Source: Bacteroidaceae bacterium (GTDB lineage Bacteria > Bacteroidota > Bacteroidia > Bacteroidales > Bacteroidaceae). From it: DNA of 37,397 nt. Below, piece by piece: positions 16,698 to 24,415 of the stretch. The notes under the pieces are model-generated. The model made no database searches. It was given only the letters and a program-made list of their open reading frames with translations, and was not told the DNA's origin. Each line of letters begins with the position of its first letter. Within the stretch, counting starts at the first letter, position 1. The DNA is taken from assembly GCA_017451645.1 (NCBI GenBank), contig JAFTNZ010000020.1, positions 1 through 37,397 on the forward strand. The letters are read 5' to 3'. A program made the position numbers and the translations under genes.

Positions 16698-17119
16698 TCA
16701 ACCTGGAGCAGATTCCCGTGAACCGTCCGCGTTGTCCCTTCCATGCCTACCATCGCGACGGTGCCATGCGGGTGGATGGCAACTACGGAAGCACCATCGG
16801 CTACGAGCCGAACAGCTTCGGTGAGTGGAAGGATAGTCCCGAGATGAAAGAGCTGCCCTTGAAGGTCAGTGGCGCGGTGTACAACTACAACGAGCGCGAG
16901 TACGACGACGATTATTACAGCCAACCCGGCGACCTCTTCCGTCTGATGCCGCCTGAGGAGCAACAACTCCTGTTCGGGAATACCACCCGTGCCATGGGCG
17001 ATGCCCACCTCTTCATCAAGCAACGCCACGTGCGCAATTGCCATCGGGCCGACCCCCGCTATGGCGAAGGCGTAGCACGTGCCTTGGGCATCGACTTGGT
17101 GGAGGCATTGAAGGAATGA
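16698..17119 (+). pseudogene. katA: katA 3'-end duplicate
   Basis: 422 bp collinear with 13523-13944 without indels, coding for the last 140 residues of the catalase through the stop codon. I count about 20 substitutions (about 5%): roughly 15 synonymous and 5 amino-acid changes (Pro to Leu, Glu to Gly, Ala to Thr, Tyr to His, Gly to Glu). Homology starts at TCAAC in both copies and ends at the stop. It lacks the catalytic His, Asn and haem Tyr, so it cannot be a catalase. An ATG at 16664 could be read into it but is in unrelated sequence. Confidence 0.9.
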
Positions 17120-17157
17120 AGAGAATTTTAGGACTGTGTCAAAATACTTGTTTTGCT

Positions 17158-17252
17158 TAGAACACAGAGACACAGAGTCATAGAAGGGTACTTTTTGTTT
17201 GAGAATCAAAAAATATAGAAAAGTCTCCGTGTCTCCGTGTCTCTGTGTTCTA
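17158..17252. repeat. Imperfect inverted repeat of Bacteroides type
   Basis: 17158-17177 (TAGAACACAGAGACACAGAG) is the reverse complement of 17233-17252 with one mismatch; the right arm side also has tandem GTGTCTC units. It lies between the katA fragment and the convergent outer membrane protein gene and may act as a terminator or be a dispersed intergenic repeat. Confidence 0.6.
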
Positions 17253-17284
17253 TAAGAAGTTAATTATGATGCCCTTAAATAATC

Positions 17285-18181
17285 TTATTTCTTCTTTCCA
17301 AACAATCTGAATCGTATCTGGCTCTTCACCGTCAGTTGGTGGTCAAGGTGGTGGCGGAAAGGCTTCTCCCAAGCACGGCGGGCGGCATACTCCACACCGA
17401 AAGATAAACCTATGAGAAGGCGGAAATGAGCCTTTACTTTCAGTCCGGCTGACCAGTGTTGGAAGGTGAAATCCTTGTCCCATGGAGCTTGAATAGATGG
17501 ATTTGGCACATAAATGCAATCTTCTATTTCTGGAGAATATTCATGAAACAAAGCGTGCTCATCCACCCAATGGCTCCATCGTTTCCATGCCATGGTAGAG
17601 CCGGCACTCAGTGTCAGGCGCTTGATATTCCACGAATGTAAAAGGTCTATCTGATAAACGGTGCTGTTTTCTCCCATACTTCCCCCACATCCTATTCCAT
17701 CGACGGACCAGCCGACCGACCCTCCCAATGACACCATACGGTTGTCGCGATAGGCATACTCAAAACCCACTCCCAATCCCATAAGAAAAGTTGCTCCACC
17801 CGTTCCTGCATAAGTGTCGGCTTGTGGCACATACGTCCAGTGATGGGTGTAAGCATTGCCGAATATCAAAAGATTGAAGTCACCCTTATAGATGTTGTAG
17901 CCCGAGGAATTCGGTATAAATCTCAAAGCAGGTCGGTTGCGGTTGCGCAAGGCTCGTTCCTTTATGGTCATTCGTGTCTCTGCGCTGTCCAGTTGATGGT
18001 GTATATATTTTTCCTTATTTTTCGATAGGAACCACAATGCTGGTCGGTTTCGGTTGAGTGCAGCCCGTTCCTTCATGGTCATCTGTGCCTCTGCGGCAAT
18101 CGGAAGCAAGCAGAACAGCCCTAATACAAGGCAAAACCTGCCGATAACGTTCCTCTGCAAAATTTTCTTCAACGCTTTCAT
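17285..18181 (-). CDS. Outer membrane beta-barrel-like protein with signal peptide
   Basis: 298 residues from ATG 18181; the longer frame to 18247 runs through the -7 box and is rejected. Residues 1-33 are a signal peptide (basic start, hydrophobic GRFCLVLGLFCLLPIAAEAQ). Just after it a segment is repeated: MTMKERAALNRNRPALWF and MTIKERALRNRNRPALRF. The remaining 200 residues have the alternating Gly/aromatic strands and C-terminal aromatic-basic end (FRLFGKKK) of small Bacteroidetes outer membrane barrels. Family not recognised beyond that. Single gene, convergent with the katA fragment. Confidence 0.75.
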   Translation of the reverse strand: MKALKKILQRNVIGRFCLVLGLFCLLPIAAEAQMTMKERAALNRNRPALWFLSKNKEKYIHHQLDSAETRMTIKERALRNRNRPALRFIPNSSGYNIYKGDFNLLIFGNAYTHHWTYVPQADTYAGTGGATFLMGLGVGFEYAYRDNRMVSLGGSVGWSVDGIGCGGSMGENSTVYQIDLLHSWNIKRLTLSAGSTMAWKRWSHWVDEHALFHEYSPEIEDCIYVPNPSIQAPWDKDFTFQHWSAGLKVKAHFRLLIGLSFGVEYAARRAWEKPFRHHLDHQLTVKSQIRFRLFGKKK

Positions 18182-18217
18182 GGTTGTGTCGTTTTTATCC
18201 GTTAGAGTAATCCGCCA

Positions 18218-18250
18218 CAAATGTAGGCAATAATATCCTGTTGGCACAAA
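18218..18250 (-). promoter_or_regulatory. Promoter of the outer membrane protein gene
   Basis: On the minus strand TTTG (plus 18247-18250), 21 bp, TACATTTG (plus 18218-18225): a good Bacteroidetes promoter, 36 bp before the ATG at 18181. Confidence 0.6.
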
Positions 18251-18300
18251 GATTTACGTGGGAATCTTTGTGCTTTAACAATTGGCTTTAGGAATACAAT

Positions 18301-18361
18301 ACAGAACTTTGCGGTATGTGAAGTTTACCGGATGGTGGTAAATCCGAACAAGAAGTTCTGT
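18301..18361. repeat. Inverted repeat next to the palindrome array
   Basis: ACAGAACTT (18301-18309) pairs perfectly with AAGTTCTGT (18353-18361); a smaller CGGAT/ATCCG stem lies inside. It may be part of the same structured intergenic element as the array at 18391. No gene is seen between 18182 and 18596. Confidence 0.45.
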
Positions 18362-18390
18362 ACTTCTTGCGAACACACTTAACAGCGACT

Positions 18391-18478
18391 CGGTACTTCC
18401 TAAGGAGTACTCGAGTATCGCCTAAGGAGTACCGCAGTACCGCTTAGGAGGTACTCGAGTATTTCTTAAGAAGTACTG
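18391..18478. repeat. Four-unit palindromic repeat array
   Basis: Four units of about 22 bp in tandem, each an imperfect palindrome of the form GTACTTCYTAAGRAGTACT: starts near 18391, 18412, 18434 and 18456. The whole 88 bp is also one large imperfect palindrome, with two CTCGAGTA/TACTCGAG junctions. It could form a cruciform or a multi-hairpin RNA. It is not CRISPR (no spacers). Confidence 0.7.
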
Positions 18479-18596
18479 GCTTTTGACTAAAGCGTGGCTG
18501 ATTATCTGTTGTATTCTATTTGTTTTCCATTGGGCAGGATAGCTATAATTCTGAGTTTGATGTATAGCCGAATTCATCCTTTGTATCTTTAAACGG

Positions 18597-19802
18597 TCAG
18601 AATCCATTTCTCAGAAACTCGCGTAGTCCCATGTGAATAATTCCTTGTCTGTCACTTTTTCTGACGAGCGGTGTCATGGATATAACATATTTGGGATAAT
18701 TGTCCTGAATGTTTTCCAAACAACCGAACTCCCTATCCTCCGTTTCCTCAGATGCTATGAGATAAGTCACTTGTACATATATACGCTCATTAGACTTTGT
18801 GCACACAAAATCCACTTCACCAACCCTCAACTGTCCGACATTAACCGTATATCCCATTCTCAACAGTTGCTGATATACGACATTCTCCAAAATTTTCTCC
18901 ATATCACCTTGTCTCTCTCCACCGGCAATCAAGTTTCGCAGACCGATATCGCCGAAATAGAGTTTCTCGTTAGACTTCAACAATTTCTTGCCGTGAATAT
19001 CAAATCTATCAATCGTCGATAACAGGTAAGCATCTTTGAAATAGCCAAGATACGAGGCGATGGACTTGACTGCTACATCCTGTCCTTGCGATTTCATAAA
19101 CTTGCTGATATTATTCAGCGAGTTCAATTTGCCAATCGTGTCTGCAAAGTAGCGTAGCAACGTGTTGAGGAACGCCACATTACGGATGCTGTTTTTCTCA
19201 ACAATATCCTTCAGCATCACTGTATGATACACCCCTTTGATGTAGTCCCACACAAGGTCTTCGTCATCAAGGCCGATTTGCATCAGCCCCGGCAATCCGC
19301 CATAGTTCAGATATTTCCGCAAAGCTTCATCGCTTTCTTCCAAACCGTGAAACAGGAGAAACTCTTGATAGCTCAATGATTGTATATAAATCTCTTGATA
19401 ACGGCCACCAATCAGAGTACCCAGTTCACTTGACAACATCTTTGAGTTGCTACCTGTGATAATGATGTCGGTATCGTCTTCCATGCGATAGCTACGCACA
19501 CTCTTTTCCCAACATTCAATCTCCTGCACCTCGTCTATGAGAATAAAATTGTGTGCATCCTCCACCATATGCTCATCAATGTACGCATTCAATTGCTCAT
19601 GGGTCTTGATTGCATCAAACTTCTTCCGCTCCTTGTTTATATAGATAAAGTTTGTCTGTGGTTCGGCCTTATGTCGCTCAACAAAGTCTTTGAGTATATA
19701 ACTCTTGCCTACCCGTCTTTGCCCGGTAAGTACGATTATTTGTCCTTTGCCTATCCATGCATCCACCTTATCCGCGTAGTGCTGTCTCGTAATTGGTTGC
19801 AT
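18597..19802 (-). CDS. AAA_14/DUF4143 ATPase 2
   Basis: 401 residues starting at ATG 19802. GQRRVGKS (27-34) is Walker A, FILIDEVQEI (86-95) is Walker B, and IIITGSNSKML near 110 is the sensor strand. DUF4143 follows, with a PD-(D/E)xK-like core GEVDFV...YVQVTY near 335-355, in which the usual E.K pair is QVT, so nuclease function is doubtful. It has only family-level similarity to ATPase 1 and is a classic member. Stand-alone gene with a palindromic operator in its promoter. Cellular role not known. Confidence 0.93.
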   Translation of the reverse strand: MQPITRQHYADKVDAWIGKGQIIVLTGQRRVGKSYILKDFVERHKAEPQTNFIYINKERKKFDAIKTHEQLNAYIDEHMVEDAHNFILIDEVQEIECWEKSVRSYRMEDDTDIIITGSNSKMLSSELGTLIGGRYQEIYIQSLSYQEFLLFHGLEESDEALRKYLNYGGLPGLMQIGLDDEDLVWDYIKGVYHTVMLKDIVEKNSIRNVAFLNTLLRYFADTIGKLNSLNNISKFMKSQGQDVAVKSIASYLGYFKDAYLLSTIDRFDIHGKKLLKSNEKLYFGDIGLRNLIAGGERQGDMEKILENVVYQQLLRMGYTVNVGQLRVGEVDFVCTKSNERIYVQVTYLIASEETEDREFGCLENIQDNYPKYVISMTPLVRKSDRQGIIHMGLREFLRNGF

Positions 19803-19825
19803 ACTTATAAGTCGTTATTTTGGCG

Positions 19826-19859
19826 CAAATATACAATTTTATTTCCTATAGGAAACAAA
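19826..19859 (-). promoter_or_regulatory. Promoter with palindromic operator for ATPase 2
   Basis: On the minus strand TTTG (plus 19856-19859), then the perfect 14-bp palindrome TTTCCTATAGGAAA (19842-19855), then the -7 box TATATTTG (plus 19826-19833), 23 bp before the ATG. The palindrome fills the spacer, so a bound dimer would block polymerase. Confidence 0.65.
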
Positions 19860-20024
19860 AATAAGGCATTATATGCAAATTCCCCATAAAATAAGGCAAG
19901 CAGGCCTTTACACATGGGTGCTTCGGTTACTCGTTAACAGAAGAAACCACGGTCTATCTTGGGCAACACTTGCTTGTTAGCCAACAGCCCGGTGTCGCAA
20001 GAATTTTTAACACAGTACCTGTCC

Positions 20025-20405
20025 TCACATCGAAACGATCAGGTGGAAGGGGAAGCCTTCTTGGGTGAGGCTTTCGCCTAAGGAGGTGTCGATGGTGTCT
20101 TTGTGGAGGTGGGAGGAGAGGAGAAGGGACGATTTTTCTTCCCACGGGCGAGGTATGGCTATGCCAATGCAGAGGCCCGTCAGGCAGGCGGCTACCAGCC
20201 ACCAGGGGGAGATGTTGGTGCGCTTCTTGGGCGGGAGGGGGATTGTCCGTGGAGTCTCTTTCTCCCTTATGCGCTCCATCAGGGAGTCGAAGGGTGGGGG
20301 AGTGCATTGGGTGTTTTCCTCGTTGCTCATTGTCCGTACTTCCTTCAAGAGGTGGCGGATGTCAGCACTCTCTTCCAGTTTGTTCAATTCATTGTCGTTT
20401 ATCAT
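20025..20405 (-). CDS. Small single-pass membrane protein, probable anti-sigma factor
   Basis: 126 residues. The first 60 are charged and cytoplasmic-looking; one membrane segment is at about 68-87 (WWLVAACLTGLCIGIAIP), followed by a short outer tail of about 40 residues. It lies 30 bp downstream of an ECF sigma gene on the same strand. Position and topology fit a small anti-sigma factor, but I see no zinc anti-sigma HxxxCxxC motif, so the role is inferred. Confidence 0.7.
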   Translation of the reverse strand: MINDNELNKLEESADIRHLLKEVRTMSNEENTQCTPPPFDSLMERIREKETPRTIPLPPKKRTNISPWWLVAACLTGLCIGIAIPRPWEEKSSLLLSSHLHKDTIDTSLGESLTQEGFPFHLIVSM

Positions 20406-20435
20406 ATCTTCTATGGTTTTTAGGGATGATGGGAT

Positions 20436-20990
20436 TCATTTGAATGGTTTCATCGCTTCCTGCACCTTCAGAAGGGCGTAGTGCAGGCGCGATTTGATGG
20501 TTCCTTCGGGCACTTGCAGGATGTGGGCGATTTCCTTCACGGGGAGTTCCTCCTGATAGCGTAGTGTGAAGGCCGTGCGTTGCTCTGTCGGTAGGGTGGC
20601 GATGGCTCTCCGCAGATGTGCGTACATCAGCTCTGTGTTAAGGTAGCCTTCCCCTTGGGATGAAGCTGGCTCATCCCTGAGCTGATGTTCGGCCTTGTAT
20701 GCTTCCACCACATCCTGGTGGCGGTATTCGTTCTTGCAGAGGTTGTAAGCCATGCTGTAGAGCCACGTTGTGAAGAGGCTTTTCCCTTCGTTGAAGTGCG
20801 GACTCTGTTCGTACACCTTGATGAAGAGTTCTTGGGTGAAGTCCTTCGCCTTTTCCTCGTCGTAGGCCAGCATACGGAGGAAGAAACCCTGCAACCGTCG
20901 GGCATGGCGTTCGTACAGTTGGCGGAAAGCCTCCTGATTGCCTTGCCCGATGAGTTGCATCAGTTGTTCGTCGGTGTTATTTCCCTTCAT
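20436..20990 (-). CDS. ECF-type RNA polymerase sigma factor
   Basis: 184 residues. Region 2 is at about 20-90 (AFRQLYERHARRLQGF, DFTQELFIKVYE, FTTWLYSMAYNLCKNEYR), and region 4 at about 128-180 (LPTEQRTAFTLRYQEELPVK, then EIAHILQVPEGTIKSRLHYA). This is the normal size and layout of an ECF factor. It overlaps the upstream 400-residue gene by 14 bp and precedes the probable anti-sigma gene, so the three form one operon. Confidence 0.95.
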   Translation of the reverse strand: MKGNNTDEQLMQLIGQGNQEAFRQLYERHARRLQGFFLRMLAYDEEKAKDFTQELFIKVYEQSPHFNEGKSLFTTWLYSMAYNLCKNEYRHQDVVEAYKAEHQLRDEPASSQGEGYLNTELMYAHLRRAIATLPTEQRTAFTLRYQEELPVKEIAHILQVPEGTIKSRLHYALLKVQEAMKPFK

Positions 20991-22179
20991 ACGCTTCGTT
21001 GATGAAGTTTAGATATCCTTCCCGTCTTTCGGGAGTCAGTCCTACATTGTCTATCACCTTCTCCAGTAGTTGGTGCAACTCTTTCAGCCGTGCCTCGTCG
21101 CCCGCTTCGCGATAGTGCTTGAGCAGCGATTGGAATACCACTACGTAATTCAGTTTCAACCTGTCGGCCGAAGTCGTATAGCGTTCGGGAGAGAATGATT
21201 CCTGCAGATAGTCAAGCAGGTACCTTTTCTCGTAATTCCGCCTTTTGATGGAGATATTGTCGTATGGCTTGGCCGAATAGCGCATCACAAGTCCTTCGGA
21301 ATAGAGGCTGTCCTTTAATCCCTCTTTAGGAATGGCACTGTTTGTCGAGAAATAGACCGGTTGCCTGCTATGGCGGATGATGTGGCGAATCAGACCTTCA
21401 CCGTTCCTGTCTTCTGCGGCAATATCAAGAGGAATACCAAGTTTGGTAAAAATGCTCTTCCGATAATCTTCAAAATAAAGTAAGGCTGTTGATATTACAT
21501 GGACATCGGGAAACAGTCCTTTCCCTTTTTGGATAAGCAGTTTGGAGTATGTGGGCACATCACCGTAGGTCAGCAGGATGCTTCCCGGCTCCACTCCCAC
21601 CAGTTCATTGTAGGCGTAGTTAAGCAGTGTGGGCGAGTATTCACCACTTTCGTACATCTTTTGGCAAAGTTTGGTCAGTTCCTCTTCCATGTCCCACCTC
21701 AGCATAAAGGCTGCGTAATCAGGAAAGAACAGTAAATCGTCCGGTCCCTCGGCAATGGCCCGCATTACCCCTTCTTTGTACTTTTCATCCCATTTCCCAT
21801 CGTGGAAATATCTCAGGATGTTCAGCACGTGTGAGTCGGGAATGTTCTTCTCCATATTGATGAGGATGCCTTCTAAGAAGTTCGTGGCATTCTTTGTACT
21901 CCGATCTTTGCTATACGGACTTGGATTAAACCAAGTCCATTGGTATTTGCTTGCCAGATAGTAGTTTCGCCACGCATATTCATTCTTGGGGTTCTTCTTG
22001 ATTTCTTTGGCCCATCCTTCTGCTTGTCGGGCGTACCATACGGAGTCGTATTCTACTTTGGTGGGCGAAACGATGTTCTCCAGTTCCACCTTTTGTGTCG
22101 CGTTGCGATTGGTTGCCCATGCTATGCTCCCGGTCAGCAATCCTATGCCGAGGAGGATTCCGATAATCTGATGTTTCAT
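20977..22179 (-). CDS. Secreted/periplasmic helical-repeat-like protein of the sigma operon
   Basis: 400 residues. An N-terminal signal peptide (IIGILLGIGLLTGSIAWA) is followed by a helical region with TPR-like spacing (about 40-190). GSILLTYGDVPTYSKLLIQK then resembles the NGDNDT segment in the C-terminal part of DUF2723-type proteins, but no membrane helices of that family are present. C-terminal residues look helical. First gene of the ECF operon. It may sense or respond to an envelope signal; the function is not known. Confidence 0.75.
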   Translation of the reverse strand: MKHQIIGILLGIGLLTGSIAWATNRNATQKVELENIVSPTKVEYDSVWYARQAEGWAKEIKKNPKNEYAWRNYYLASKYQWTWFNPSPYSKDRSTKNATNFLEGILINMEKNIPDSHVLNILRYFHDGKWDEKYKEGVMRAIAEGPDDLLFFPDYAAFMLRWDMEEELTKLCQKMYESGEYSPTLLNYAYNELVGVEPGSILLTYGDVPTYSKLLIQKGKGLFPDVHVISTALLYFEDYRKSIFTKLGIPLDIAAEDRNGEGLIRHIIRHSRQPVYFSTNSAIPKEGLKDSLYSEGLVMRYSAKPYDNISIKRRNYEKRYLLDYLQESFSPERYTTSADRLKLNYVVVFQSLLKHYREAGDEARLKELHQLLEKVIDNVGLTPERREGYLNFINEAYEGK

Positions 22180-22335
22180 CTCTTTCTCTGATTCTTTTTC
22201 TGTTAATGACTGATTTTTGTTTCAGAACGTTCTGTCATTGCATACACCCACGTCGGCCATTCGTTCAATGGAGAGGCAAAAATAAATTCATTTCGTGTAT
22301 GTTTCAGCAAAATTTACATTTTCTTTTCATTTTGC

Positions 22336-22366
22336 TTGCTTGCGTAGATAATATCCGTTATTTTTG
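22336..22366 (+). promoter_or_regulatory. Promoter of the TonB-dependent receptor gene
   Basis: TTG 22336-22338, 20 bp, TATTTTTG 22359-22366, 49 bp before the ATG at 22416. No cobalamin riboswitch core or clear Fur-type operator is visible between 22180 and 22415. Confidence 0.6.
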
Positions 22367-22415
22367 CACACACGCTTAAGCTGATAATGAATGAATCTGT
22401 TGAACCATTTCGCAA

Positions 22416-24296
22416 ATGAATATGAAACACTACAAACCTATCTGTATGCTGATGATGGCCATGACATTGCCTGGCACGGCCTCGGCACAACTGAACGACA
22501 GTGTTCTGTTGGACAATATCGTAGTCACAGGTGCGCGCCACGAGACTGATGTGCGCCATTTGCCTATGACGGTAACCACCCTTTCGCATGACAAACTGAC
22601 GGAGCAACACCGCTCGTCCATTCTGCCTACACTGAACGAACAGGTTCCGGGCCTCTTCACCACCAGTCGCGGTATGTTGGGCTATGGTGTGTCAAATGGT
22701 GCAGCCGGAGCCTTTACCCTGCGCGGAGTGGGCGGGAGCAGCCCCAATGCCGGAGTGTTGGTGCTGATTGACGGTATGCCCCAATATGCAGGCCTCTATG
22801 GTCACTCCATTGCCGATGCTTACCAGACGATGCTGGCCGAGCGCGTGGAAGTGCTTCGGGGTCCGGCTTCAGCCTTGTATGGCTCCAATGCCATGGGAGG
22901 TGTGGTGAACATCGTCACCCGACAGATGAAGGAGGATGGAGCCAAGACCCATGTCCGCCTTTCGGCCGGTTCCTATGGTACGGTGCAGGGCGAACTGACT
23001 CAGCGTGTCCGCAAGGGAAAGTTCTCGTCCATCATGGGGTTGAACTATGGACGCACCGATGGACACCGTCCTGACAATTCGTTTGAACAGTATGCCGGAT
23101 TCCTCAAGTTGGGATACGACCTCAGCGAACATTGGCAAGCCATGGGCGATGTGAACATTACTTATTTCGACTCAGAGAACCCTGGTGAGGTGAGCGCTCC
23201 GCTTATCGACAACGACCAGCAGGTGACACGCGGCATGGCCTCCGTTGCCCTGACCAACCGCTATGGAAACAGCTCGGGAGCCATCCGTGCCTACTACAAC
23301 TGGGGACACCACGAGGTGAACGATGGCTACAAGGCCGGTGGTTCGCCACGTACCACGCTCTATATGCATGACGACCTGATGGCGGGGGTATCGCTCTATC
23401 AGAGTTTCTCGCTCTTCGCAGGAAACCGCACGACGGTGGGGGCCGACTGGACCCACTTTGGCGGACATGCCTGGAATGAAGACCGTCTCTCTCATGCCGA
23501 AGGGCTGATTGCCGACAAGACGGAGAACGAACTGGCCGGATACATTGATGTGCAACAGCGCCTGACCGACTGGCTTTCGCTCAATGCAGGATTGCGTGTT
23601 GACCACCACACACAGGTGGGCACCGAACTTGTGCCTCAGGGCGGACTGGCCTTCAGCCTGCCTCATGAGATAGAACTGAAGGCGATGGTGAGCAAGGGAT
23701 TCCGAAATCCTACGATGCGCGAAATGTATATGTTCCCTCCACAGAACCCCGACTTGAAGCCCGAGCGTACACTCAACTATGAGATAGGGTATAAGCAGGC
23801 ACTTCTCGACGGTGACCTCCGCGTGGGAGCCAACCTCTTCTATATTACGGGTGAGAACCTCATCATGCTTGTCCGTGAGGATGGAAAGCCCCTGAACACC
23901 AATGTCGATGAGGTGGAGAACTACGGCCTTGAACTGTCGGGCGACTATCGTTTGTCATCCCACTGGAATCTGAATGCCAACTATAGCCTGCTCCACATGG
24001 AGCATCCCGTCATTGCAGCCCCCGAACACAAGGCATACGTAGGAGTGCATACCCACTACGGACCTTTCAGCCTCACTACAGGCTTGCAATATGTAGGTGG
24101 CCTATATACGGCTGTGGGAGCCAATGAGGATACGGAAGACTTCGTCTTGTGGAACCTTACCGCCAACTATCGTCTCAGTCCCATCGTCACTCTTTTTGCC
24201 AAGGGCGAGAACCTGTTAGGGCAGCGTTATGAAATCAATTATGGTTTTCCCATGCCTAAAGAGACCTTTATGGGTGGTGTGAGTCTGGAGTGGTAA
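22416..24296 (+). CDS. TonB-dependent outer membrane receptor
   Basis: 626 residues. Signal peptide 1-24 (MLMMAMTLPGTASAQ), TonB-box-like DNIVVTGAR at about 33-41, plug domain to about 160 (LNEQVPGLF, GVLVLIDGMPQYAGLYG, VEVLRGPASALYGSNAMGG, VVNIVTRQ), then a 22-strand-type barrel with NPTMREMYMFPPQNPDLKPE and a C-terminal aromatic residue (SLEW). It lacks the carboxypeptidase-like N-terminal domain and any SusD partner, so it is of the siderophore/haem/cobalamin type rather than a glycan SusC. The substrate cannot be told from sequence. Divergent from the sigma operon. Confidence 0.93.
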   Translation: MNMKHYKPICMLMMAMTLPGTASAQLNDSVLLDNIVVTGARHETDVRHLPMTVTTLSHDKLTEQHRSSILPTLNEQVPGLFTTSRGMLGYGVSNGAAGAFTLRGVGGSSPNAGVLVLIDGMPQYAGLYGHSIADAYQTMLAERVEVLRGPASALYGSNAMGGVVNIVTRQMKEDGAKTHVRLSAGSYGTVQGELTQRVRKGKFSSIMGLNYGRTDGHRPDNSFEQYAGFLKLGYDLSEHWQAMGDVNITYFDSENPGEVSAPLIDNDQQVTRGMASVALTNRYGNSSGAIRAYYNWGHHEVNDGYKAGGSPRTTLYMHDDLMAGVSLYQSFSLFAGNRTTVGADWTHFGGHAWNEDRLSHAEGLIADKTENELAGYIDVQQRLTDWLSLNAGLRVDHHTQVGTELVPQGGLAFSLPHEIELKAMVSKGFRNPTMREMYMFPPQNPDLKPERTLNYEIGYKQALLDGDLRVGANLFYITGENLIMLVREDGKPLNTNVDEVENYGLELSGDYRLSSHWNLNANYSLLHMEHPVIAAPEHKAYVGVHTHYGPFSLTTGLQYVGGLYTAVGANEDTEDFVLWNLTANYRLSPIVTLFAKGENLLGQRYEINYGFPMPKETFMGGVSLEW

Positions 24297-24415
24297 AAAA
24301 AGGGTTTGCTTGGTTTGTTGTTGTGTAGTTACATTTTCTTAATTAAGTTAAAACGTCTTGTCCACCAAGTCGGAAAATACGATATTTGTAGGCGATTTGA
24401 AAAAAAAGAAATGAT

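Noticed and set aside
16664-17119. Independent small catalase-like protein
   Set aside because: The first residues are unrelated sequence and all haem and catalytic residues are absent; it is a duplicated gene end.
18391-18478. CRISPR array
   Set aside because: Units are contiguous palindromes with no spacers and there are no cas genes.
19954-20307. Pro/His-rich minus frame near the anti-sigma gene
   Set aside because: It overlaps the better 126-residue frame with a membrane segment; composition is that of a shadow. The rest of 19860-20024 shows nothing I can support.
22180-22415. Cobalamin or TPP riboswitch before the TonB receptor
   Set aside because: No conserved core sequences are present; only a promoter is seen.
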